This document shows positions 8,493 to 16,295 of a DNA stretch of 25,663 bases, in pieces; the stretch's first letter is position 1; each line of letters starts with the position of its first letter. The DNA comes from an uncultured Eubacterium sp. (GTDB taxonomy: Bacteria > Bacillota > Clostridia > Oscillospirales > Acutalibacteraceae). Under the pieces are notes generated by a model. The model had not been told where the DNA came from. It searched no databases and worked only from the letters and a program-made list of their open reading frames with translations. Position numbers and translations under genes: made by a program. The DNA is taken from assembly GCA_905233805.1 (NCBI GenBank), contig CAJOER010000008.1:1-25663 (forward strand), written 5' to 3'.

Positions 8493-10883
8493 ATGCCGGC
8501 GCAGGTCTTTGCTGACACGCCCGATTATATCAGCGAAGTAAAGGTATATCAGGGCAGTTTTGACAAGGCTGCCGAAGAGGGTTTTACAATCCTTAACGGC
8601 GAGGACGGCAAGCCCGTTGACCTAAACCAAGGCTCAGGTTCAACCGATACAGGAGCAAAGGGAAACAAAAAGATTTACCTCGGCTACAAGACTACTAAAA
8701 ACAGAAAAGAAGCTATTACCGACCTTGCCCTTATGAATATGAAGGGCGGATATGACGTTGCTGAGTATGAAAAGCTTATGGAAGGTCAAATGAGCGAGCA
8801 GATTATTCCGTTTGTAGATATGTTCCTTGCGGCGATTAATGAATACCGTGAGAACTATAATTCCGAAAATTCCGCAAACAGGGAAAGAGCGCGTTATCTC
8901 CATGATATTCTTAATAAACTGACTGATGATGACTGCGGCGGCGCAGGGCTCGGCGACTTGCTCCTTAACGAAACGGTTTATGAAATGGCGAAGCCTAAGT
9001 ATGACGCGCTTTCGGATAAGGAAAAGGAAAAAAAGAGTATGTATGACGTTAACGTGCAGGTTCGTGATTCTCTGCCCGAAAGCGAAAAGAACAAGCACGC
9101 CGACATCCTTACAATTATCGCTCAGTCCAACGGTCAGGCAACAATTTTAATTCAGAATCTCCTTACCCGTGCGGCGGATACAAGCGACGATACATGGGTT
9201 GAGCGTTTTGAGGATACAACCTATGATGATTTATTGGAACTTCAGGGCGGCTCTCCTGCGGACGCAATGAAAAAGCTCGCCAAGAAATATGACGATGACG
9301 CTAACACCATTCTTGCTTGCTGGGATGACTTTCAGGATTTTCTGAATTCTGCAGAGGAAGCAGAAGAAGCGATAGAAAACGCTGAAGAGATTGATTATGA
9401 CGGCGCTCATGAAGCAGCGCAGCAGCTTGAAGAGGACGGAGAACTCAACAAGGACAACGTTGACGAATTTGTTGACCTTGTTGAAGCAAACCTTGATATT
9501 TTTGAATTTAACTCAAATATTTCCAAGGTTTCCATATATGAATTTTTAAATAATACAGAATACGGCGACGGTACTTTGCTTGATTTCTTTATGCAAAGCA
9601 GTGAGGATATAGAGGACGATATTACGGTTCTTTATCCGCTTGTTGCCTCTCTTTCAAACGGTCAGAGAGCGGGACTCGGATTTGTATCTCTCAGTGAGCT
9701 GATTGCCGTTGCAGCAACTAACCCTGAGGAATACAGTAAAATAGATACCGACAATGTTTCCGAAGCGTCAATTTATAGTGACGTTGACCGCGGAATTTAT
9801 GAAAAAGGCGGCGTTGCTTTGACAAGCGACGCATTAAGAGCGGACGCTCTTAAGCTTGCAGATGAGGGTAAAGACTCGATTATAAGCAAGCTTACAATAT
9901 TTTTATGGGGGCTTACAGCTGTATCAGGTATCGCTCTGGCTGGTTCAGTTGTTTTAGCCGGTGAAATAAATACCTCAATAATTAATAATACAAAAAATGC
10001 AATTGAAAACGAGTTAATTAAGGTCGGACAGAGCAACCGTACGATTCATCAGGAGATTAGTGCTATTCAGTCTCAAGGAGTATTCTCCGACAAAGTAATT
10101 CCTAATTTGCAGGGAGAATATGAAGGATTTGAGTTTCTAACCTTTAATGAAAGGGGTCAAATTAATTTTGACAGAATGGACGACCTTGTTTCCAAGCCTG
10201 AATATTCGGGTAACATCAGCTGGTCAAACAACATGGGCGCCGCGCTTGTTGCCGGTGTTACCGTTGCAATGATTGCATTAACTGCCGTTTCAATATATCT
10301 TACCTATAAGGATATGTGTGATTTTTACGATGTTGATTTCAGCCCTGTTCCTCACTATATGGTTGATGAAAAAGACCTTATCGGCTATAACGCCAAGGGC
10401 GAAAGAATTGTTCTTAAAAATCAGTCGGCGTACTACAAAGCAGTTGAAAGTAACCGCAAAAAGGGCGATGATTACTTCAAGGAAATTGACACCTGCGCGG
10501 ATATGAACGGTTGCGTTAACCCGCAGTGGCTTGCGCTCTATGCGGCAAAGAATGAGGCAGAAGTGCCAATTCTTGCAAGCAGCTTAAAGGTAGTAGTCGG
10601 CTCTAGCGACGTACCCGAAGGTTATGAAACGGGTATCCACATGTTCGGCGAAAGCGCGGCATTTAACCTTAACGATAAGCGCTTCTGCTGGAATCAGAAA
10701 GCAAAGAGCGTAATGGTTTATTATAAAGTGGACAATACTGCCGCAACAACGGCGGGTTCTAACTTTACATCAGGCACGCTTGCTCTTGCCGCAGGCGGCG
10801 GACTCTTTGCCGGCGTAGCCATTACCGCGCTCGGTATGGTTACTACCAGGAAACGGAAGGAAAACAAAGCCGTTACGGCATAA
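8433..10883 (+). CDS. Tandem membrane surface protein, paralogue 3
   Basis: 816 residues from the ATG at 8433, with the same AAAGGGGA ribosome binding site as paralogue 2; an in-frame ATG at 8403 overlaps the previous gene and is not preferred. Domain order is as in paralogues 1 and 2, but this copy is the most diverged in DNA and has the longest TM1-TM2 loop, about 90 residues with many Asn and Gln. The variable ectodomain segment is strongly acidic (EEAEEAIENAEEIDYD). The C-terminal anchor keeps the GSNFT...GTLA glycine-rich pattern and RKRKEN. It is the last gene of the run, followed by a long inverted repeat that could terminate transcription from both sides. Function unknown. Confidence 0.85.
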   Translation: MKKISRVLIAVILAVLMATLMPAQVFADTPDYISEVKVYQGSFDKAAEEGFTILNGEDGKPVDLNQGSGSTDTGAKGNKKIYLGYKTTKNRKEAITDLALMNMKGGYDVAEYEKLMEGQMSEQIIPFVDMFLAAINEYRENYNSENSANRERARYLHDILNKLTDDDCGGAGLGDLLLNETVYEMAKPKYDALSDKEKEKKSMYDVNVQVRDSLPESEKNKHADILTIIAQSNGQATILIQNLLTRAADTSDDTWVERFEDTTYDDLLELQGGSPADAMKKLAKKYDDDANTILACWDDFQDFLNSAEEAEEAIENAEEIDYDGAHEAAQQLEEDGELNKDNVDEFVDLVEANLDIFEFNSNISKVSIYEFLNNTEYGDGTLLDFFMQSSEDIEDDITVLYPLVASLSNGQRAGLGFVSLSELIAVAATNPEEYSKIDTDNVSEASIYSDVDRGIYEKGGVALTSDALRADALKLADEGKDSIISKLTIFLWGLTAVSGIALAGSVVLAGEINTSIINNTKNAIENELIKVGQSNRTIHQEISAIQSQGVFSDKVIPNLQGEYEGFEFLTFNERGQINFDRMDDLVSKPEYSGNISWSNNMGAALVAGVTVAMIALTAVSIYLTYKDMCDFYDVDFSPVPHYMVDEKDLIGYNAKGERIVLKNQSAYYKAVESNRKKGDDYFKEIDTCADMNGCVNPQWLALYAAKNEAEVPILASSLKVVVGSSDVPEGYETGIHMFGESAAFNLNDKRFCWNQKAKSVMVYYKVDNTAATTAGSNFTSGTLALAAGGGLFAGVAITALGMVTTRKRKENKAVTA

Positions 10884-10920
10884 CGAACAATAAAGCATTT
10901 ATCAGGAGTATTTATTGCAC

Positions 10921-11079
10921 TCTGAAAAAGCAAAGAAGCGAGCTTTTTAGCTCGCTTCTTTGCTTGTGCAGTAAAAGGTTCGTTTGCAACCGCTTCCGAA
11001 ATAACAGGTGCCTGATGGTCGCAGAACCTTGGCGAAAGTCGAAAAACCGTGGTATCAAGCCATTTTCTGCACTTATCTT
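10921..11079 (-). ncRNA. Structured small RNA, unidentified, about 160 nt
   Basis: A minus-strand promoter, a foldable body and a terminator lie in order with no convincing ORF. A closing helix pairs GTGCAG-AAAA (11072-11063) with TTTT-A-CTGCAC (10976-10966). Inside it are one arm closed by TGGC/GCCA (11062-11059 with 11033-11030) and one long arm pairing GGTTC+TGCGACC (11028-11017) with GGTTGCA+GAACC (10991-10977), broken by a 3-nt bulge. The apical part reads CAGGCACCTG...CGGAAGC. I do not recognise the family. The tetraloop region is too long for bacterial SRP RNA, and the length is short for 6S RNA. Its 3' half resembles the tRNA-Leu at 20898-20982. Existence of the RNA is well supported by layout; its function is unknown. 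Confidence 0.65.
10928..10965 (-). terminator. Long hairpin terminator of the minus-strand small RNA
   Basis: A perfect 17-bp stem (10928-10944 with 10949-10965) has a 4-nt loop. On the minus strand it is followed by five T residues (10927-10923), so it fits an intrinsic terminator for an RNA made leftward. It may also stop plus-strand transcripts from the large-protein operon, although no T-run follows it in that direction. Confidence 0.8.
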
Positions 11080-11085
11080 ATGCTG

Positions 11086-11113
11086 ATATTATCATAGGAA
11101 AACCTAAAGTCAA
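11086..11113 (-). promoter_or_regulatory. Sigma-A-like promoter of the small RNA
   Basis: On the minus strand, TTGACT (11113-11108) and TAATAT (11091-11086) are separated by 16 bp. The predicted start near 11079 lies a few bases before the closing helix of the small RNA. Confidence 0.65.
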
Positions 11114-11129
11114 TATAAATATATTTAAT

Positions 11130-11172
11130 AACCCTTATTAAAAAACCTGATAAAAACAATAATTAAAGGGTT
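11130..11172. promoter_or_regulatory. Inverted repeat upstream of secreted-protein gene
   Basis: AACCCTT (11130-11136) pairs with AAGGGTT (11166-11172) across an AT-rich loop of about 29 nt, between the small-RNA promoter and the gene at 11239. It could be an operator or leader hairpin. I see no clear promoter for the downstream gene. Confidence 0.3.
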
Positions 11173-11238
11173 TCAAATTTTTCTCTGGACTTTGGCGATT
11201 GGTTGTGATAGTTGTTGTGTTTGAAAGGAGGGTCTGAT

Positions 11239-11859
11239 ATGACCAAGATAGTTTCAATCACAATGGCAATAATCATTATGCTGACGGCAGGCATAACGGC
11301 TCCGCAAACTTACGCAGCAGCACCGCAGACAATTACCGCATCGGTAAATTCAAAACCTTCTTCCCACACGAATAAAAAGAAGAAAAAACATAAACACAGT
11401 ATGCCAAAAGGCAATATGAAAAAATGGTTTAAGTCAAAGAAAGCGCTCAGGAAATATGTAAACAAGGTAATGAAGCAATACAGCCGTCAGTATGAGAACG
11501 GGGAAATCACCTGGGACGAATATGTATGCCGCTGTCCTTACGGTTACGAAGCGTGGTCGTGCTCCTGCGGTAAGTGGTCAGGCAACTTCAAATATCACAA
11601 GGTCAGGAACATAGACATAAACTACTACATAAAATATGCAAAGTCTTACGCAAAGCAAATCGGGCTTGAATACGATAAGACCGCAACGGACTGCTGGGAT
11701 AATCCGATAACCGTTACAACGAAAAACAAAAAGGCTGTTGAGCGGGATATTAAATCACGGCTTGACCGATACAAAAATATAGAAGGTTTTGAAGGAATAT
11801 GCGTCTGGGCGCATACTGACGGCGGCGATAAGTACCTGCTCTACATCGGCTACTGTTAA
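11239..11859 (+). CDS. Small secreted Lys-rich protein with CxC pairs
   Basis: 206 residues from the ATG at 11239, which follows AAAGGAGG with ideal spacing; a longer in-frame start at 11212 lies upstream of that site. A signal peptide of about 27 residues (hydrophobic IIIMLTAGI core, cleavage near TYA/AAP) is followed by a Ser/Thr segment, a very basic KKKKKHKHS stretch, more Lys-rich sequence and a motif VCRCPYGYEAWSCSCGKW, that is CxC-x8-CxC. The second half is a mixed alpha/beta-looking domain with many Tyr. The paired CxC motifs could bind metal or form disulfides. The gene is followed after 12 bp by a DUF6809 gene and shares its terminator. Family not recognised. Confidence 0.8.
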   Translation: MTKIVSITMAIIIMLTAGITAPQTYAAAPQTITASVNSKPSSHTNKKKKKHKHSMPKGNMKKWFKSKKALRKYVNKVMKQYSRQYENGEITWDEYVCRCPYGYEAWSCSCGKWSGNFKYHKVRNIDINYYIKYAKSYAKQIGLEYDKTATDCWDNPITVTTKNKKAVERDIKSRLDRYKNIEGFEGICVWAHTDGGDKYLLYIGYC

Positions 11860-11871
11860 GGCGGTGATAAT

Positions 11872-12132
11872 GTGACTGTACTTGAAAATTTGTATAACGG
11901 CAATATTGAGCCGACGGATTCCGAGAGTCTTAAAAACAATGTGCGGTACAAAGAAAGCCTCAGACTTGTCGGCAGACTGCAGGAGGAATTGTCTGCAACG
12001 CTAAACAAAAAACAAAAGGAACTCTTTGAAAAATATCTCACTGCAGAGAATGAACTATCCGTCGTCATTAACGAAGAAACCTTCAAAACAGGCTACCGTC
12101 TGGCAACGCAAATTATGATAGAATGTATATGA
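11872..12132 (+). CDS. DUF6809 family small protein
   Basis: 86 residues from a GTG preceded by AAGGCGGTG. The pattern LYNGNIEPTD near the N-terminus, the central ELFEKYLTAENEL helix and the C-terminal FKTGYRLATQIMIE match the DUF6809 family as I know it: small all-helical proteins of clostridial mobile elements, function unknown. It lies 12 bp after the secreted-protein gene and directly before a strong terminator, so the two form a short operon. The length is normal for the family. Confidence 0.8.
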   Translation: MTVLENLYNGNIEPTDSESLKNNVRYKESLRLVGRLQEELSATLNKKQKELFEKYLTAENELSVVINEETFKTGYRLATQIMIECI

Positions 12133-12135
12133 AAG

Positions 12136-12175
12136 CCGCCCTGCTATCTTAAACAGCAGGGCGGTAATTTTATCG
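12136..12175 (+). terminator. Intrinsic terminator after DUF6809 gene
   Basis: A perfect 10-bp GC-rich stem, CCGCCCTGCT (12136-12145) with AGCAGGGCGG (12155-12164), has a 9-nt loop and is followed by TAATTTTAT. It closes the two-gene plus-strand operon. Confidence 0.85.
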
Positions 12176-12401
12176 TTTCATTTCACACCTTTTTTCGTCA
12201 AAAAGTCTATGAAGCGGTTTTTGTGACAGTTTAGCAGTTATGACAAAATTAAAAAGTGAGTGTTTGCAAGGGTTTCGGGACTTCACTCAGGCGAAAAACC
12301 GAACTGATTCGATAGAAATTCTTGAAACAACCGGTACCCCGTCCGAAAAATTCTGGTCGGCTATGTTGCCAATTTCACAGGTGTAGACCGGTGTTTTTTC
12401 T
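12176..12401. other. Intergenic stretch with no supported gene
   Basis: These 226 bases lie between the DUF6809 terminator and the 3' end of the minus-strand two-gene unit. I see no ORF with a ribosome binding site and no clear terminator for the leftward genes. The motif GGCGAAAAACCG near 12291 weakly echoes part of the small RNA at about 11031-11048, but the match is too short to interpret. Confidence 0.4.
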
Positions 12402-13235
12402 TCAGATAACAATTTTGTACCTTCCGACGCCAAAACCGAAGGTGTCACGGATAATGAGGCTTTCCGGAATCTTTTTCAGCCATTTCTTACTGAAATTGGT
12501 GTTGCCGAAATACATATCAAAGTTTGCTGTCGGAAGCACAACCCATTCTGTATCATCCTGCTTATTGGCAAGATAGTATTGTACTAACAGGACGATGACT
12601 TCATCGGGTGTGTCGCTTGTATTAAGTTCTTTAATTTTACACAGCGTTTCTTCCGACAGATTAAGAGTTGTATCTTTCAGTGGACCGAGCACTAATGCGT
12701 CGGCAATAATGCTGTCAAAGTTTTGCACCCAGGCACCTTTTGTCTGTGAGTCAAAAAGAGGAATCTGCAATTGCAGTATTTTCCTATACCAAATGCGGTT
12801 ATACTTTTTGCCAAGCAAATCAGCTTTATTAACGGCAACCTTGCTTACCCTGTCAGGATAACACTTAACAAATTTATATACATTTTTAATATGGCAAAAG
12901 TACCACCCGTTACCATGGTTATCAACGAGTTCCGGAAACTCGTTGTGAAGGTCACGAAAATCCGTCGTGAACTGCCACTCCTCCTTTGGAGTGGCTTTTT
13001 TCATTTCGGGCATACTGCACCATGCGCACAAGGCACGCCTTGCAAGGTCAATGTCAGCCTCACCGTTTTGAAACATATATCCTCGTGCAACAATTGTCAG
13101 TACTCTGCTGAGTCCCCTGAATTCCAGGAAGGAATCAAAGGTGAACCTGCCGAAATAAGAAGTGTCTCGTTTGCTGTCTGCTTTGTAGATGACAGGCGAT
13201 GTGTATGCTTTAAATTCTTCAATTTCGTTTAACAT
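12402..13235 (-). CDS. Partner protein of the two-barrel RNA polymerase, unknown
   Basis: 277 residues. The ATG is 2 nt after the polymerase stop codon, and its AAAGGA ribosome binding site lies within the last codons of the polymerase gene, so translation is probably coupled and the products made in a fixed ratio. No signal peptide or membrane segment is visible. The protein is rich in aromatic residues and Lys, with blocks such as GWYFCHIKNVYKFV and RIWYRKILQLQIP, and contains one CAWC at about 90-93. I recognise no catalytic motif of nucleases, helicases or argonautes. It could be a processivity factor, an RNA-binding partner, an effector or a regulator of the polymerase. Only the operon link is firm. 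Confidence 0.8.
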   Translation of the reverse strand: MLNEIEEFKAYTSPVIYKADSKRDTSYFGRFTFDSFLEFRGLSRVLTIVARGYMFQNGEADIDLARRALCAWCSMPEMKKATPKEEWQFTTDFRDLHNEFPELVDNHGNGWYFCHIKNVYKFVKCYPDRVSKVAVNKADLLGKKYNRIWYRKILQLQIPLFDSQTKGAWVQNFDSIIADALVLGPLKDTTLNLSEETLCKIKELNTSDTPDEVIVLLVQYYLANKQDDTEWVVLPTANFDMYFGNTNFSKKWLKKIPESLIIRDTFGFGVGRYKIVI

Positions 13236-13237
13236 AA

Positions 13238-16200
13238 TTAATCCTTTTTCAAAACCGTTTTTTCAATGCTGTCAAGCAGTATATCAAAGAGAAGATTCCG
13301 CTTCCCAAGTGCAACGATATACTGCACGGCAATGGTTGGCTTAACTATTTTGTCAAGCAATTCTCTGCATTTGACGGATACGGCTTCGTGGTATGAAACG
13401 GCAGTCGACTTGTTAATATATGCCTGCATCATTTGTGCAAACGCTTCTGAATCTGTTTTACGAATCAGTCTCTTGTTATCAAGCGCGTTGTTTTCATCGT
13501 CAATATCGGCAATCAAATCGTACAGCACTTTATAACCGCTAAAACGAAAATCGGAAAGCAGGGGATAATACTCCTTAAAATCATTATCGGGAAGATATCC
13601 GTTCAGGAAATCTTCTCTTTCTTTTTCTCCCATCAGATGCCATTTCTCGTTGCGGATGGCTTCACGGATAGCAGAAATCCTTTCAGCCGATATGGTTTGG
13701 AATAACGCATAAAGCTCGTCAGAATGATATATTTCTTCTTGCCCTCTTGAATAGAGAATACGGTCAATACCGCTTTTGCGGCTCTTGTTTTTAATCGGAA
13801 CCTTGCAAAAACGGATACGGTTAAGCACCGCTTCATAATCCGAAACCAAACCGCTTACCGCAGAAAGAATATCTTTATCAAGGTTAGCTTTCCAATTTTC
13901 ATCAACGGCAAAAGCAAAAAGCTCGTCGTCCTTTGCAGGATGTGCCTTTATCTTCGGTATGTGCTTTTTCAGTTGAAGGGCGAAGTATGGAAGCAGTTCA
14001 AGGTTGGAACTGACATTTGCCCAGTCAGTCTGAGAAAAGAATTTGTTGAGTTTGTCCCTGTGTGTCTCCTGATACCATTCGCGGCGACTTTCCGATTGTT
14101 CGTTTAGGTTCTTGTAGGTTAAAAATATACAGCGGGAAATACTCTTGCTTCCGAGATAATCGGAAAGGTCAGGCTTGACGCCGCTCTTTGCCGAGTCAAT
14201 TTCCAAACCTGTTAAAATAGCCAGCGTTTCCGTTTCCTCACGGCATTTCCTGCGCAGAGCGGAATCGGAGTTCTCATCATAAGCGATAATGCTTCGGTCA
14301 AGAGCAGCGTTTGATATTTGACCGACTCGGGAAGAAAAGGTGCTCTTTACAGTTTCAAATCTCGCTTCCCAGTCGTTCGCATTACGGGTAAGAGGCTCGG
14401 CATCGGGAATTTTCAACAGCGGAATGTTGTTCATATTATCAAGGCTGTCTAGCGCATAATTCCGTTTGACCGCAGCATTGATAATCGGGTCGGATATGGT
14501 TTTAATCATATCGCCGTCGTAATCAGCACCACCGAGTCGCTCGGCAGCGAGCATATGTGTATCCACAATCACAATATCCGAAAGGTGACCGAGATAATGC
14601 TTTCTCATCTGCTCAACCTGCGGGTAAACCGCTAACTGAATTTCCTCGTTTCTTGCGATATGCGGATTGCGCAGTAATGTGCATTCGTTATCATGCGCGT
14701 AGGCAATACGCGGAGCATAGTATGAATTCTTCGCAAAATGAGTGGACATAGCGGCAGAGAAAAATGTTCTCTCTCTGCTGTTCATCCGCTGTCGTTGATC
14801 TATCAGATTGATTAAAAGTTCCAGCAGATCGCCGGACAAAAAGCGGTTATCCCCGGCAACAATCAACTTGCCGAGTGCGTATTTTTTCAGTATTGTATCC
14901 GCCCGGCTTTCCAATTCTTTTGTGTAGACAGGTTCGTTGATAAAGAGAGAATTGCTCTTTAATATTTCCGCCAGCTGATAGTTTCGCGTTTTTCGGTTAC
15001 GCCTGTTCAGATATTTAAGGAAATAGTTCAGGCGGTATTCATCATCGGCGCAAAGGTTGTAGTACGCCGTTTCGGTTTCTTTTGTCAGCCAATTGCGCTC
15101 CTCGTTTTGCGGCGATTGTGTCCAGCCGTCAGGTAAATCATCGGGGCGGAATTCCTCTCTTGTCAGCGATAGCGTATTCAGAAACTGGTAGTTCAGTTCC
15201 GTAAATTCTTCGGGATGTTCCTTGCTGACGTTCGTGATATACAAGGCGTGGCTATACTTGGTAAACGCTTTCCAGTAATCCTCCCAGGACATATTGTTAT
15301 CAAGCAACCAGCCGTAGCCTTTGAACATACTCTTGGTGAGAATGATATCCACATCCTTCACCTTGTGAGTAACGCCAAAAATATCCGTTATCATTTCTGT
15401 TCCTGCGCTGTGAAGAAAGTCTTTGAAATCAACCTGGTGCAACATCCCTTTAACATACGGCAGACGAATTTGGAAAGAGGTGTGGCAATGCTCACCACAG
15501 AAGGCTTTATCAATGACGGCGGCATATTCCTTTGAGATAAGACCTTCGCCGTCAAAGCCGGTTACTTCCACGATACCTCTTGTTTCTTTTCTCGTGTATT
15601 TACGCACAGGATTTTTTGTGCCGTCATCTTCCACGGTAATAATTTTCGTGGCGTCAACAGCATAAGCCGGATTATCAATCACAATGACACGGTGCTTCTT
15701 CTCGATGTTTACATTATCGATTCTCGTTCCCGAGGACAGCAGCAGTCCGTTATATGCGTAAAGTTTTGAAAGCTGGCAATCACCGATTGTCATATCCAGC
15801 ATCATTCGTTTTCGTATTGGCGCAAGATAGTCTGTACGGATGAAGGACAGCTTCGCGTTGCGGCTCATACTCGCAGAACGCTCAAAGGCGACATAGCGGT
15901 GAGCACCTGTGCCGAAGTCAAGTGTCACGCCTTCGGGTCGAAACATATCTTTTGCTTTGCGCTGCAGGTCGGCAAATTTTTTCTGCTGTTCGTCTCTGTC
16001 AAATATGCTTTCAAAATTGCAGTAGAAGATAATTTCCGCCAGATCGGTGATGATGTTTCCTTCGGGAAGTGCAAAATCATTCCTATGCTTCTCGCACATT
16101 ATCTGATAGAACAGGGCGTTGCTTTCCTGCTCGTGGGAAGCAGAAATAACCCTGCACTTTTCTGTCTGTACAGAGTTGAGATTGAAGATGGTTCTACCTT

Positions 16201-16273
16201 GTGAATTCGGTTTTGAATTTGCAATAATTGCCCGAGCCGAGAGCTCATAAATGCGATACTTCTTCTGATTCAT
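13238..16273 (-). CDS. Two-barrel RNA polymerase of the eukaryotic RdRP/YonO superfamily
   Basis: 1011 residues. The GGADYDGDMI motif (581-590) gives the catalytic DxDGD loop with metal-binding D584, D586 and D588; DYDGD is the form in Neurospora QDE-1. Other RdRP-like landmarks occur in the family order. DGEGLISKEYA (241-251), then SFQIRLPYVKGMLHQVDF (266-283) and ILTKSMFKGY (311-320), correspond to the first double-psi barrel. LLRNPHIARNEEI (533-545) and DIVIVD (566-571) precede the catalytic loop. SRVGQISNAAL (648-658) and LEIDSAKSG (690-698) follow it, like the ISNAHL and AVDFPKTG motifs of eukaryotic enzymes. The protein has no signal peptide and is predicted cytoplasmic. Known relatives include phage YonO and crAss-like phage polymerases, which copy DNA, and cellular RdRPs, which copy RNA. 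Which template this enzyme uses cannot be told from sequence. The gene has a very short or absent leader and is co-transcribed with the 277-residue partner. Confidence 0.88.
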   Translation of the reverse strand: MNQKKYRIYELSARAIIANSKPNSQGRTIFNLNSVQTEKCRVISASHEQESNALFYQIMCEKHRNDFALPEGNIITDLAEIIFYCNFESIFDRDEQQKKFADLQRKAKDMFRPEGVTLDFGTGAHRYVAFERSASMSRNAKLSFIRTDYLAPIRKRMMLDMTIGDCQLSKLYAYNGLLLSSGTRIDNVNIEKKHRVIVIDNPAYAVDATKIITVEDDGTKNPVRKYTRKETRGIVEVTGFDGEGLISKEYAAVIDKAFCGEHCHTSFQIRLPYVKGMLHQVDFKDFLHSAGTEMITDIFGVTHKVKDVDIILTKSMFKGYGWLLDNNMSWEDYWKAFTKYSHALYITNVSKEHPEEFTELNYQFLNTLSLTREEFRPDDLPDGWTQSPQNEERNWLTKETETAYYNLCADDEYRLNYFLKYLNRRNRKTRNYQLAEILKSNSLFINEPVYTKELESRADTILKKYALGKLIVAGDNRFLSGDLLELLINLIDQRQRMNSRERTFFSAAMSTHFAKNSYYAPRIAYAHDNECTLLRNPHIARNEEIQLAVYPQVEQMRKHYLGHLSDIVIVDTHMLAAERLGGADYDGDMIKTISDPIINAAVKRNYALDSLDNMNNIPLLKIPDAEPLTRNANDWEARFETVKSTFSSRVGQISNAALDRSIIAYDENSDSALRRKCREETETLAILTGLEIDSAKSGVKPDLSDYLGSKSISRCIFLTYKNLNEQSESRREWYQETHRDKLNKFFSQTDWANVSSNLELLPYFALQLKKHIPKIKAHPAKDDELFAFAVDENWKANLDKDILSAVSGLVSDYEAVLNRIRFCKVPIKNKSRKSGIDRILYSRGQEEIYHSDELYALFQTISAERISAIREAIRNEKWHLMGEKEREDFLNGYLPDNDFKEYYPLLSDFRFSGYKVLYDLIADIDDENNALDNKRLIRKTDSEAFAQMMQAYINKSTAVSYHEAVSVKCRELLDKIVKPTIAVQYIVALGKRNLLFDILLDSIEKTVLKKD

Positions 16274-16279
16274 ATCTTA

Positions 16280-16290
16280 ATATTATCACA
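16280..16290 (-). promoter_or_regulatory. Extended -10 element of the polymerase operon
   Basis: On the minus strand TGTGATAATAT (16290-16280) fits an extended -10 (TG upstream of a TAATAT or GATAAT hexamer) without a good -35. It ends only 6 nt before the ATG at 16273, and no ribosome binding site is visible. The mRNA may therefore be leaderless or start within a base or two of the ATG. Confidence 0.45.
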
Positions 16291-16295
16291 AAACC

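Noticed and set aside
10921..11079. Small RNA as bacterial SRP (4.5S) RNA
   Set aside because: Short matches to the SRP motif occur (ATCAGG, CGGAAG), but about 12 extra bases replace the tight GGAA tetraloop stem and the symmetric internal loop is absent.
10921..11079. Small RNA as a complete functional tRNA
   Set aside because: The acceptor-like ends pair, but there is no TTCRA T-loop, no anticodon arm of the right size and the body is over 100 nt. Only partial resemblance to tRNA-Leu remains.
12322..13232. Plus-strand ORFs (12322-12576, 12595-12861, 12771-13232) opposite the 277-residue partner
   Set aside because: They lack ribosome binding sites and lie in shifting frames. The minus frame is continuous, starts right after the polymerase with a good site and has a balanced composition.
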